Assembly (NCBI RefSeq): GCF_023544665.1
Contig: NZ_JAMJFL010000004.1
Span: forward strand, 62,001-126,000
Length of the DNA stretch: 64,000 nt
Direction: 5' to 3'
Origin: Streptomyces sp. YS415
Lineage (GTDB): Bacteria; Actinomycetota; Actinomycetes; Streptomycetales; Streptomycetaceae
Shown here: positions 43,342-51,903 of the stretch, one piece after another
Layout: the number at the start of each line of letters is the position of its first letter
Numbering within the stretch: position 1 is the first letter of the stretch
Notes under the pieces: model-generated
The model's input: only the letters and a program-made list of their open reading frames with translations
Told to the model about the DNA's origin: nothing
Databases searched by the model: none
Program-made: the position numbers and the translations under genes

Positions 43342-44835
43342 TTGAACCGCGCACGCACTCCCCGCTCGACCCGCCCCTACGACCGCTCCGGGGGTGCCCC
43401 GGCCCAGCGCTCGGGAGCTCCGCGGCGTTACCAGGGCTCCAGCCGCCGGCCGACCGCCCCGCAGGGCGAATTCGCACTGCCGGTGACGACGACGCCCCCG
43501 CTGCCCGCCGTCGAGGCGTTCACCGATCTCGCCCTCCCGTCGCCGCTGCTGGCGACGCTCGGCCGTCAGGGCGTGACCGAGCCGTTCCCGATCCAGGCGG
43601 CGACGCTGCCGAACACGCTGGCCGGCCGTGACGTGCTCGGCCGTGGCCGCACCGGTTCGGGCAAGACCCTCGCCTTCGGCCTGGCGGTGCTGGCCCGTAC
43701 GGCGGGCCGCAGTGCCGCGCCGCGGCAGCCGCTGGTCCTGATCCTCGTCCCCACCCGCGAGCTCGCCCAGCAGGTGACCGACGCGCTCACGCCGTACGCC
43801 CGCGCCGTGAAGCTGCGACTGGCCACCGTCGTCGGCGGCATGTCGATCGGCAGGCAGGCCGGCGCGCTGCGCACCGGCGCCGAGGTGGTCGTCGCGACGC
43901 CGGGGCGGCTCAAGGACCTCATCGACCGGGGCCACTGCCGACTGGACGACGTCGACATCACCGTCCTCGACGAGGCCGACCAGATGGCCGACATGGGCTT
44001 CATGCCCCAGGTCACCGCCCTGCTCGACCAGGTGCGCCCGGAGGGCCAGCGGATGCTGTTCTCCGCCACCCTGGACCGCAACGTCGACCTTCTCGTCCGC
44101 CGCTACCTGACGGACCCGGTCGTCCACTCCGTCGACCCCTCGGCCGGAGCCGTCACCACGATGGAGCACCACGTGCTGCACGTGCAGGAGGCGGACAAAT
44201 ACCGGACGACCACCGAGATCGCGGCGCGCGACGGCCGGGTGATCATGTTCCTGGACACCAAGCACGCCGTGGACCGCCTCACCCAGCACCTGCTCACCAG
44301 CGGCGTCCGCGCCGCGGCGCTGCACGGCGGCAAGTCCCAGCCCCAGCGCACCCGAACCCTCGCCCAGTTCAAGACCGGCCAGGTCACGGTGCTGGTGGCG
44401 ACCAACGTCGCGGCCCGCGGCATCCACGTGGACAACCTCGACCTGGTCGTCAATGTGGATCCTCCGGCCGACCACAAGGACTACCTGCACCGCGGCGGCC
44501 GTACCGCCCGCGCCGGCGCGTCCGGCAGCGTCGTGACCCTCGTCACTCCCGGCCAGCGCCGCGGCATGACCCGGCTGATGGCTTCGGCCGGTATCGCCCC
44601 CCGGGTCACCGCGGTGCGTTCGGGTGAGGAGGAGCTGAGCCGCATCACCGGCGCCCAGGCTCCTTCGGGTGTGCCTGTCGTCATCGCCGCGCCGACCGTG
44701 GCCCGTCCTCGCCGTGCGGGGTCCTCCGGGGCGCCGTCGGCCCGAGGCCGCTACGACCGCCCCACCCAGGGGCGCGCCACCGGGCGACCGGCACGGCGCA
44801 GGCCGCAGCGGTCCGCCTTCGACGCGACGGCCTGA
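43342..44835 (+). CDS. DEAD-box ATP-dependent RNA helicase
   Basis: About 497 residues. Motif I is GRTGSGKT, motif Ia PTREL, motif II DEAD, motif III SAT and motif VI HRGGRTARAG. Basic, Arg/Ser-rich tails at both ends probably bind RNA. TTG 43342 is selected: GAGGAAGG is 6 nt upstream and homology starts there, while upstream in-frame codons have no such site. It unwinds RNA, and next to a cold-shock protein it probably serves cold adaptation. The 180-nt gap from the csp terminator implies its own promoter. Confidence 0.93.
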   Translation: MNRARTPRSTRPYDRSGGAPAQRSGAPRRYQGSSRRPTAPQGEFALPVTTTPPLPAVEAFTDLALPSPLLATLGRQGVTEPFPIQAATLPNTLAGRDVLGRGRTGSGKTLAFGLAVLARTAGRSAAPRQPLVLILVPTRELAQQVTDALTPYARAVKLRLATVVGGMSIGRQAGALRTGAEVVVATPGRLKDLIDRGHCRLDDVDITVLDEADQMADMGFMPQVTALLDQVRPEGQRMLFSATLDRNVDLLVRRYLTDPVVHSVDPSAGAVTTMEHHVLHVQEADKYRTTTEIAARDGRVIMFLDTKHAVDRLTQHLLTSGVRAAALHGGKSQPQRTRTLAQFKTGQVTVLVATNVAARGIHVDNLDLVVNVDPPADHKDYLHRGGRTARAGASGSVVTLVTPGQRRGMTRLMASAGIAPRVTAVRSGEEELSRITGAQAPSGVPVVIAAPTVARPRRAGSSGAPSARGRYDRPTQGRATGRPARRRPQRSAFDATA

Positions 44836-44883
44836 CGACCTGACGGCTTGATCCTGGGCTCACCCATCTGCGAGGAGACAGCT

Positions 44884-45156
44884 TTGACAGCGGTGCACGA
44901 TCCCGTTCTTCCGACCATGGCCGAGGGCCTGGACGCGTCCGGACCGCGGGTCCGCGACGACATGACCGTCGAGGTCGCCCTCTCCCTCATGGCCGGTGCC
45001 CGCGTCGAGTACCTCCTGCTGTGCGACGGGGACGACCAGCTCACGGGCTCGATCACCCGGGCCGAGCTCGCCGTTCACCGTGGCAGCTCCACGTACACGG
45101 ACCGGATCCGTCTGCGGGACATCGCCTCGGGCGCGCATCGCCCGGCCTCCGCGTGA
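44884..45156 (+). CDS. Small CBS-domain protein
   Basis: About 90 residues. A single CBS-like motif is visible (VALSLMAGARVEYLLLCDGDDQLTGSITRAELA), so it is about half a usual CBS pair and may dimerise to bind an adenosyl ligand. TTG 44884 follows GAGGAGACAGCT, a fair ribosome binding site, and is preferred over the upstream TTG at 44848. It follows the helicase gene by 48 nt, so co-transcription is likely. Confidence 0.72.
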   Translation: MTAVHDPVLPTMAEGLDASGPRVRDDMTVEVALSLMAGARVEYLLLCDGDDQLTGSITRAELAVHRGSSTYTDRIRLRDIASGAHRPASA

Positions 45157-45182
45157 CCTGACCGAACCCCGGCCCCCAGCGA

Positions 45183-45217
45183 GGGCCCTGCCGACACACG
45201 TCGGCAGGGCCCTTTCT
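45183..45217 (+). terminator. Intrinsic terminator after the CBS gene
   Basis: A perfect 13-bp stem (45183-45195 with 45200-45212), 4-nt loop and following TTTCT. It separates the helicase-CBS unit from the RNA locus downstream. Confidence 0.92.
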
Positions 45218-45301
45218 GCCGTCCCGGGTCCAGGGTCGGACACCGAAGCGGACCGCAGGGTATCTGCATCCCCTGAGCGCCGAAATCTACTTTTGCCAGA
45301 G

Positions 45302-45330
45302 TAGACATTGGGACCTGGTCTGGTTAGGCT
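45302..45330 (+). promoter_or_regulatory. Predicted vegetative promoter of the 320-nt RNA
   Basis: TAGACA (45302-45307), 17-nt spacer, TAGGCT (45325-45330). The -35 matches 5 of 6 consensus bases and the -10 fits the Streptomyces TAg-rich form. The start would be near 45337. Confidence 0.7.
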
Positions 45331-45336
45331 ATGTCT

Positions 45337-45661
45337 CGTAGACACGGTCGAGCGAAGCCGCCAGACACGAACTGGCGGGTTGCAGTATCGAGAAACACGC
45401 AGGTAACCGTTTCACCCAGTGGTTGGTTCGAAGGAAGGACGGAGGAGCAGACGCCATCAGGATCGCCCGGCCGGAGCAGTGTGCGGCCGGGTACCGCAAG
45501 ACCCCGGAATGGAAGGTGGTCCCCGGTCAAGCAGCCGCGATCCCCGCACCCCCCTGAGCAGGGCTGGTAGCGGAAACAGAAGGTCGGCGCAGCATGAGGG
45601 CCGACAGATGGTGTTGAATTTCCTTCGGGGCCCTGGTGCCGTACGGCACCAGGGCCCCTTG
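45337..45661 (+). ncRNA. Candidate structured RNA, about 320 nt, family unknown
   Basis: The segment is bounded by its own promoter and a strong terminator and shows several local stems: CCGCCAG/CTGGCGG (45358-45378), GAAAC/GTTTC (45392-45413), CCCGGCCG/CGGCCGGG (45466-45491) and GTCGGC/GCCGAC (45583-45605). It lies just ahead of a MerR gene, so it is either a free small RNA or a leader with a terminator-type switch. I could not match it by eye to RNase P, tmRNA, 6C, or a known riboswitch. An uninterrupted frame from 45342 to 45557 leaves a short peptide possible (see findings). Confidence 0.6.
45627..45658 (+). terminator. Strong terminator 25 nt before the MerR gene
   Basis: A 14-bp perfect stem (45627-45640 with 45645-45658) closes on the self-complementary loop GTAC, so the whole 32 nt is a palindrome. 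It ends the candidate RNA or acts as an attenuator of the MerR gene. Confidence 0.88.
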
Positions 45662-45683
45662 ACGCATTGCTCAACGAGGTGAC

Positions 45684-46037
45684 ATGACAGCAGATACCCC
45701 CCTCAGTGGTCGTCTGGACGACGACGACTACCCCGCATACACGATGGGGCGGGCCGCCGAGATGCTCGGCACCACCCCGGCCTTCCTCCGAGCCATCGGC
45801 GAGGCTCGTCTGATCACGCCGCTCCGCTCGGAGGGCGGGCACCGCCGGTACTCCCGCTACCAACTACGGGTCGCGGCGCGCGCCCGCGAGCTCGTCGACC
45901 GGGGCACCCCGATCGAGGCCGCCTGCCGCATCGTCATCCTCGAGGACCAACTCGAGGAGGCACAGCGCATCAACGCCGAGTACCGCCGCCGCGCCGGCCA
46001 CGCAACGTCCGACAGCTCCGCTCCCGACACCGGCTGA
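45684..46037 (+). CDS. MerR-family transcriptional regulator
   Basis: A 117-residue DNA-binding protein. The winged helix starts YTMGRAAEMLGTTPAFLRAIGEARLITPLRSEGGHRRYSRYQ, the MerR N-terminus, then a helical segment (VILEDQLEEAQRINAEYRRR) that would form the dimer coil. There is no cysteine effector domain, so it is not a metal sensor; it resembles the HspR-like short members. GAGGTGA precedes the ATG. The terminator right upstream implies that its expression depends on read-through or a separate start. Confidence 0.87.
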   Translation: MTADTPLSGRLDDDDYPAYTMGRAAEMLGTTPAFLRAIGEARLITPLRSEGGHRRYSRYQLRVAARARELVDRGTPIEAACRIVILEDQLEEAQRINAEYRRRAGHATSDSSAPDTG

Positions 46038-46174
46038 CCCCCTGGACGCCGCTGGAGTCCATCGGGCCGTATGACTTCTCCTGGCGCCAGGGTCCGTCCC
46101 TGGCCATGGAGGCCGGCTGTCGTTCTGGCCTCCTGGGACCCCGCGCGCTCACCGGCAGGGATACCGTCGGGCGG

Positions 46175-46855
46175 ATGAGTGAACACGACGCCCTCAGTGT
46201 CACGCGCGAGGCCTATGACGCCGCTGCTTCCCTGTATGCGCAGATGTTCCGGGACGAGTTGCGGGACCGGCCCTTGGACCGAGCGATGCTGAGTGTCTTC
46301 GCCGAGGCCGTGGGGGTGAGCGGGGGCGGTCAGGTCGCGGACCTGGGATGTGGGCCCGGCCATGTCACCGCCCACCTGGATCAGCTGGGGCTGGCGGTGC
46401 TCGGTGTCGATGCCTCGCCCGCGATGATCACGTCAGCTCGACAGGCATACCCCGGGCTGCGGTTCGACGTGGGTTCCATGGTCGCGTTGGAGATCGCTGA
46501 CGGCGCGCTCGCGGGCGTACTGTCACGGTGGTCCGTCATCCACACTCCACCGGCGGAGCTCCCGGTCATCCTCGCGGAGTTCCACCGTGTGCTGGCGCCC
46601 GGGGGCCACCTGCTGATCGGTTTCTGGGCCACCGACGGTCCGGCTCAGCCGACCGAGGTCTTCGATCACGCGGTCGCGCCGGCCTACCGGTGGTGGCCGG
46701 ATCACCTCGCCGCACTGTTGCGCACAGCGGGACTGGCCGAGGTGGCGCGGATGGTTCGTGAGCCGCAACCCACGGACCGGCGGCAGTTCAAGGAGGTGTA
46801 CCTCCTCGCCCGTAAGGCGGAGGCAGGGGCAAGGGCAGGGGGTGCTCGTCCGTAA
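46175..46855 (+). CDS. Class I SAM-dependent methyltransferase
   Basis: A 226-residue Rossmann-fold methyltransferase. Motif I is VADLGCGPGH, followed by VLGVDASPAMI and the post-I acidic loop. Substrate unknown. The ATG has only a weak ribosome binding site (GGGCGG). It is 137 nt from the MerR gene on the same strand. Confidence 0.88.
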   Translation: MSEHDALSVTREAYDAAASLYAQMFRDELRDRPLDRAMLSVFAEAVGVSGGGQVADLGCGPGHVTAHLDQLGLAVLGVDASPAMITSARQAYPGLRFDVGSMVALEIADGALAGVLSRWSVIHTPPAELPVILAEFHRVLAPGGHLLIGFWATDGPAQPTEVFDHAVAPAYRWWPDHLAALLRTAGLAEVARMVREPQPTDRRQFKEVYLLARKAEAGARAGGARP

Positions 46856-47059
46856 TCGCCTTTCGGGTCACTGCGAGCGGGAGCTAGTGTGCCTGCGGCG
46901 AGTGATGCACCACGAGGAGCGAAGACATGGTCGGTCGTTCGAGCACGCGTTGACGTTGTACGGCCGTGAGTGGCCCGTCATCGCGTGCCGCCCTTGATGT
47001 GGCGTGGCACAGCGAGCCCTTCTTTTCCCGCTGCCTGAAGGTCCTCCCAGGGGTCCCTT

Positions 47060-48357
47060 GTGCCGTGCTCTTCCTCCGCCGCATCCGACTCCGGTCCGTA
47101 CGGTCGCCGAAGCCTGTGGCGTGACAGCGACTTCCGCAGACTGTGGGTGGGCCAGACGGCCTCCCAACTCGGCGAGCACACATCCCTCGTCGTTCTGCCG
47201 CTCTTCGCCGTACTGACACTCCATGCCGATGCCGGCCAGTTGGGCGCCCTGCGCGCGGTGGGGCAGGCACCGATCCTGCTGCTGTCGCTCTTCGCCGGCG
47301 CATGGGTGGACCGGTGGCGCACCCGCACGCTCATGGTGCTGACGGACGCAGGCCGGGCCCTGGCACTGGGCGCCGCGGCCGTGGCCGGCGTCCTGGGCTG
47401 TCTCGGGCTGCCGGCCCTGTTCGCGGTCGCCTTCGCCGTCGGGGCGCTGTCCGTGTTCTTCGTCGTGGCCTACCAGGCGTCGCTCGTACGGCTGGTGGAA
47501 CGCGATCAGCTGGTACGGGGCAATAGCGCGCTGGAGGGAAGCCGGTCCGCCGCACAGATCGGCGGTCCCGCACTCGGCGGCACATTGGTGTCCGCGCTCT
47601 CGGCGCCGGTCGCTGCCGCATCCAGCGCGGTGTTCTTCGCGCTGTCGTTCCTGTCGCTCCGCGGATCGCTCGCCGTGAATCCCTCCCCGACAGCTCAGCG
47701 CGTCCTGCTCGGGTGTGGCGGCGCATCCATGAGGGCCTCCGCTTCGTCGCCCGTGACACCTCATTGCGGACGGTGTGCCTCGCATCAGCCGCCTTCCAGT
47801 TTTCCTTCGCGGCGGTGATGACCGCCTATCTGCTGTTCCTGCCGCGGGAGCTGCACCTGTCGGGCACCGCCGTGGGGCTGGTGCTGGCGGCGACCGGGCC
47901 GGGTGCGCTGCTGGGTTCACTGCTGGCGGCCCGCCTGCCTAGCCGCTTGGGACATGGCATCGTCCTCGTGTCCGCGGCAGCGATCGGCGACGGTGTGTTC
48001 CTGTCCGTGCCCGCGCTGCACGGCTCCGGCGCGGTGACAGTTCTCGCGCTGCTTGCCGTCAACTTCGTCTTCGGGACCTTCGGCCAGCTGGTGAACGTCA
48101 CGGTCATGGCAGTCCGGCAGACAGTCACTCCGGACGGCATCCAAGGCCGCGTGGCCGCGACGATCAACTTCGTCGGCCTGGGGCTGACTCCACTGGGTTC
48201 GCTGCTCGGCGGCTTTCTCGCGGAGACATGGGGAGCACGCACGAGCCTGCTGACAGCAGCCGCCGGCATGCTGCTGTCACCGCTGCTGATGGCCCTGTCA
48301 CCCCTGGCCCGCCTGGGCCGGACACTTCCCTCCCCGACGGTCCCCGCTGGACAGTGA
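47060..48357 (+). pseudogene. MFS transporter interrupted by a frameshift
   Basis: The N-terminal part (47060 to about 47664) encodes helices 1-6 of an MFS permease (SDFRRLWVGQTASQLG, the usual start; LLLSLFAGAWVDRW). The C-terminal part continues in the next frame as RRIARRES... VWRRIHEGLRFVARD and helices 7-12 through 48357. The natural join at about 47660-47664 (CTCCGCGGATC) needs one extra base, so one base is missing relative to an intact gene. It is either a recent inactivation or a sequencing error. The total of about 432 residues equals the family length. Confidence 0.75.
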
Positions 48358-48434
48358 AGCAGGGACACAACACCGCAAGTCTGTTCTCCCTGCTGCATCT
48401 CAGCCACACAACAGAGAACATCGCGAGCCTTTTC

Positions 48435-48449
48435 CGTAGTATCACTACG
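48435..48449. promoter_or_regulatory. Inverted repeat before the H1-like gene
   Basis: CGTAGT-ATC-ACTACG, a perfect 6-bp dyad 130 nt before the start. It overlaps a -10-like TAGTAT (48437-48442) and could be an operator. Confidence 0.45.
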
Positions 48450-48578
48450 ACACAACTGTGCGGCAGTAACTTTCACCGAGCGCGCAGTACCAGCCCGAAC
48501 AGCACCCCACATTAGGCATCGCATACGCCGCCGCCGGACGACTGACTGACGGCGGCAACCAGAAAGGGCGTGAGCAAC

Positions 48579-49211
48579 GTGTCCGAAACAACCGCTGCCA
48601 ACACCGAGTTGACCTCGCAGTACAGTGCCCAGGTAACGGGCGACCTCGAGCGGAACCTCAAGGAGCAGGAGCGCCTCGGCGACGAAATCGCGGCGCTCCA
48701 GGTGCAGTTGGCCGCTCTGCGGCACGACCAGGCCGTCCTGGTCAGCATCCAGCAGGCACTCGGCGTCACCGCGGAACCCACTGCGGAGCCCACCGCGGAA
48801 CCCGCCGCCAAGGTACCCGCCGCCCGCAAGAAGCCGGCGGCCGCCTCCACCGCGAACAAGCAGGCAAAGGGCAAGAAGCCTGCCACGAGCCGCAAGCGCA
48901 CCGCCAAGAAGAGCACCGAGAAGACGCCGGCCGCTGCCGCTTCCGCCGCGTCCCCCACACTCGTCGACCTCGTCCACGGTCACCTCGTCGACCAGCGTGA
49001 ACCCCGTTCAGCGGCGGAAGTCACCACCGCGCTGGCACAGCAGTACCCGGATCGCGGCATCAAGACGACCGTCGTGCGCACCACCCTCGAAGGCCTCGTG
49101 GCCAAGAACCGCGCGCAGCGCACCAAGCAGGGCAGTTCCGTCTTCTACACCACCCCCGAGGCGGCAGATGCACCCGCAGCCGACGAGGAGCCCGCACCTC
49201 AGTCGTCCTGA
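48579..49211 (+). CDS. Histone-H1-like DNA-binding candidate
   Basis: About 210 residues in three parts: an N-terminal acidic coiled coil (SAQVTGDLERNLKEQERLGD), a central Lys/Ala/Pro-rich region (about 65-125: AARKKPAA, SRKRTAKK) like the tail of eukaryotic H1 and of actinobacterial HupS, and a C-terminal winged-helix-like domain (SPTLVDLVHGHLVDQREPRSAAEV, PDRGIKTTVVRTTLEGLV). GTG 48579 fits the AAAGGG spacing better than GTG 48570. It probably compacts or regulates DNA; a related Streptomyces family is annotated as regulatory protein. Confidence 0.75.
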   Translation: MSETTAANTELTSQYSAQVTGDLERNLKEQERLGDEIAALQVQLAALRHDQAVLVSIQQALGVTAEPTAEPTAEPAAKVPAARKKPAAASTANKQAKGKKPATSRKRTAKKSTEKTPAAAASAASPTLVDLVHGHLVDQREPRSAAEVTTALAQQYPDRGIKTTVVRTTLEGLVAKNRAQRTKQGSSVFYTTPEAADAPAADEEPAPQSS

Positions 49212-49291
49212 GCCGTCGGCGCCGCACACACCGGGCGCTGCCCAAGCGGCGGCCCGGGATGCGGCGCCCAGCGGGGCCGGCCCCCGGCGGC

Positions 49292-50494
49292 TCAACGCAG
49301 CGCGCTCTTCTGCTGCCACTGGGCCCACGACAGGTTCCAGGCACCGAAGCCGTTGCCGGGGTCGACCACGCCCTTGGTGTCCTTGCCGGTGATCTCGAAG
49401 GGGTCGCCCGGGCGCACCTGCCCGTAGAACCAGGCCGCGTTCGCGTCGCTCATGCCTATGCAGCCGGAACTCTGGTTGGAGTTGCCGAAGTAGCGGGCGT
49501 TCCACGGGGCGGCGTGTGCGTACATGCCCGACCAGGTGAGGCGCATCGAGTAGTCGACCATCTTGTCGTAGGCGTCACCCAGGCCCACGGTCTCGGAGTT
49601 CATGTTGATCGTGCCCTCCTTGGCCATGAGCACGGCGGTTCCGCGCCAGGATCGCTTGTCACCTCCGGGGGTGCCGCCGGAGACCGGTATGCGCCGCACT
49701 GTCTCGCCGTCACGCACGAGGGTGAGCTGGTGGCGGTCGAGGTCGACCTTGGCGATCTGCCGGGCGCCGATGGTGAACGTGGTCGTGTAGTCGCGTACGA
49801 ACCAGCCGCCGTCCGCGCCCGAGTCGGTGCCGTTCAGTTCGGCCTTCAAGGTGACCTCGGTGCCGGGCTTCCAGTACGTCCGGGGCCGCCAGTCCACCCG
49901 GTCCCGGCCGGACCAGTCGCGTATCCAGCCCCAGGATCCCTCGGTGTTGTTCGAAGTGGTGATCTCCAGGTGCTTCTCGACCTCGGCGCGGTTCTTGACC
50001 GGATGGTCGAAGACCAGGGAGATCGGCTGGGCGACGCCGACTGTGGCCTTGGCGCCCGGCCGCCAGTCGACCTTGTTGACCTTCTCCGCCGGCGCGGTGC
50101 TGAAGGCGGCCTTGGTGCTCTTGGCGGTTCCGGCAGCGGTGCGGGTCGCCGCCGTCACGGTGTACGCCGCGCCGGGTACGGCCTTGCGGTCGGAGACCCA
50201 TGACCGGCCGTCGGCGGCCACCTTGCCGGTGAGCCGGTGGCCCTCGTCGTCGGTGACGCTCACCGAGGTGAGCGTGCCGCCGGTGGCGGTGACCCGCACG
50301 GGCTCGCCCGCCGGGACCCGGTCCCCCTCGGGCGTGACGGTGACCTTGACGGGGCGGTCGGCGGCGGCCCCCGGTGCCTCGCCGTCCTGAGGATCGGGAG
50401 AGCCGCTCGGGGAACAGGCGGCGAGTGCGGCCAGCAGGACGGCCAGGGTGGTGGCTCGGACGCGGGTGTGAGCGCGTGCACGGGTGCGCGACAA
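49292..50494 (-). CDS. L,D-transpeptidase lipoprotein
   Basis: About 400 residues. Signal peptide with lipobox LAAC (Cys27), two Ig-like domains (about 45-240), then a YkuD catalytic domain ending in HAAPWN and SSGCIGM, with catalytic Cys345 and His nearby. It forms 3-3 cross-links in peptidoglycan outside the membrane. TTG 50494 has GGAGG at ideal spacing and gives a standard signal peptide, whereas GTG 50518 does not. It is convergent with the H1-like gene. Confidence 0.92.
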   Translation of the reverse strand: MSRTRARAHTRVRATTLAVLLAALAACSPSGSPDPQDGEAPGAAADRPVKVTVTPEGDRVPAGEPVRVTATGGTLTSVSVTDDEGHRLTGKVAADGRSWVSDRKAVPGAAYTVTAATRTAAGTAKSTKAAFSTAPAEKVNKVDWRPGAKATVGVAQPISLVFDHPVKNRAEVEKHLEITTSNNTEGSWGWIRDWSGRDRVDWRPRTYWKPGTEVTLKAELNGTDSGADGGWFVRDYTTTFTIGARQIAKVDLDRHQLTLVRDGETVRRIPVSGGTPGGDKRSWRGTAVLMAKEGTINMNSETVGLGDAYDKMVDYSMRLTWSGMYAHAAPWNARYFGNSNQSSGCIGMSDANAAWFYGQVRPGDPFEITGKDTKGVVDPGNGFGAWNLSWAQWQQKSALR

Positions 50495-50709
50495 CAGGAC
50501 CTCCGGGAGGACGTTCACAGGGCGGGTGATGGGGCGATGTGGTGACTGTAGAGCCGTAAAACCCGAGCTCAGCGGCTGTGGAGCAAGGTGACGGCGACTG
50601 GTGCGGAACGGTCATGGTCCGGTCACATTCGCCGGACGGGGCGGTCATGGGCCGCTGTGAACCTCCTGTGTGTCCCCGCGACAGGTCCGGGGAGAAGGAG
50701 GCTCAGACC

Positions 50710-51903
50710 GTGTCAGCGCTGCTCGTTCCGCCCGGCCGCTCGTCCAAGGCACACCACCAGGGTTTCGCCCTGCGTCCCATCACCGCGGAGACCTACCGCG
50801 CCTTCCTCGCCACCCCGGGCGGCGCGGCCTTGGGTGCCGGTTTCCTGCAATGCCCGTCCTGGGCCGAGGTCAAGGAAGGCTGGCGCGCGCAACTCCTCGG
50901 CTGGGGACCGGATCCGGAGGCGGGCGAACTGACCGGCGTGGCCCTGGTGCTGCTGCGGCAGTTCCCCGGCACCCGCAAGTACTTCGCCTACCTCCCCAAA
51001 GGGCCCGTCGCCGACTGGAGCGACCCCGACGTCGACGGCTGGCTCGGTCCGCTGCTGGACCATCTGCGCGGCGCGGGAGCCTTCGCCGTGCGCATCGGGC
51101 CCTCGCCCGCCTACCGGCGCTGGGACGCCACCCTGCTCAAGCCGCTCACCGGCCCGGGCCGACGCCTCGGCGACGTCCTCGCCAGTGAGGTCGACCCGCT
51201 CGGCACCGCCGTCGCCGAACGGCTGCGGGCCCGCGGCTGGCGGCGCTGCGGTGGTGACACCGGGCAGGACGGGGACGCCCAGCCGCGGCACGTCTTCCAT
51301 GTGCCGCTCGCCGGACGCACCCGCGAGGACCTGTGGTCCGGGCTCAATCAGGAATGGCGGCGCAATGTCCGCCGGGCGCAGAAGGAGGGCGTGGAGGTGA
51401 CGGTGGGCAGTGCGGCGGAACTCCCGGAGTTCTACCGGCTGCTGGGCATCACCGAGCGCCGCGACGGATTCCGGCTCGGCCGCTCGCTCGCCTACTACGA
51501 ACGCCAGTACGCGGCGCTCAACGCCGAGGAACCGGGCCGGATGAAGCTGTACCTCGCCCGGCACCGAGGCGAAATCCTGGCCGCCCACACGATGATCACG
51601 GTGGGCCGCCGGGCCTGGTACCAGACCGGCGCCTCCGCCGACCACCGGCGCGAGGTCCGTCCCTCCAACGCCCTGCAATGGCGGATGCTGCAGGACGCCC
51701 TCGCCCTGGGCGCCGACGTCTACGACATGCGCGGGGTACCCTCCACCCTCGATCCCGAGGAACGTGCGTACCGACTGCTGCGGTGGAAGCTCGGCACCGG
51801 AGGACGGGTCGTCGAGACATTGGGGGAATGGGAGCAACCCTTGAGCGGCAGCGCCAACCACACGCTCTACCGCGCCTTCCAGGCGTACCTCAACCGCCGA
51901 TGA
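50710..51903 (+). CDS. FemABX-type peptidoglycan bridge aminoacyltransferase
   Basis: About 397 residues with two GNAT-like folds. FemX-like stretches: WAEVKEGWRAQLL, FAYLPKGPV, and late RMKLYLARHRGEILAAHTMITVG with SNALQWRMLQDALALGADVYDMRG. It adds an amino acid from aminoacyl-tRNA to the lipid II stem. GTG 50710 follows GAAGGAG. Its stop overlaps the start of the flippase gene by 4 nt (ATGA), so the two are coupled and act on lipid II. Confidence 0.88.
   Translation: MSALLVPPGRSSKAHHQGFALRPITAETYRAFLATPGGAALGAGFLQCPSWAEVKEGWRAQLLGWGPDPEAGELTGVALVLLRQFPGTRKYFAYLPKGPVADWSDPDVDGWLGPLLDHLRGAGAFAVRIGPSPAYRRWDATLLKPLTGPGRRLGDVLASEVDPLGTAVAERLRARGWRRCGGDTGQDGDAQPRHVFHVPLAGRTREDLWSGLNQEWRRNVRRAQKEGVEVTVGSAAELPEFYRLLGITERRDGFRLGRSLAYYERQYAALNAEEPGRMKLYLARHRGEILAAHTMITVGRRAWYQTGASADHRREVRPSNALQWRMLQDALALGADVYDMRGVPSTLDPEERAYRLLRWKLGTGGRVVETLGEWEQPLSGSANHTLYRAFQAYLNRR

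Noticed and set aside
45331..45570. A 79-codon ATG frame in the RNA locus
   Set aside because: Its ATG abuts the predicted -10 and lies before the expected transcript start; composition is Arg/Pro/Ser shadow.
45337..45661. c-di-AMP (ydaO-type) or cobalamin riboswitch
   Set aside because: No recognisable core motif of either class; GGTAAC alone is not enough.
46856..47059. Possible small gene between the methyltransferase and the MFS gene
   Set aside because: No frame had a ribosome binding site with coding-type codon use.
47826..48983. A 385-codon - strand frame
   Set aside because: It is antisense to the C-terminal half of the MFS gene and part of the H1-like gene, with no protein family features.
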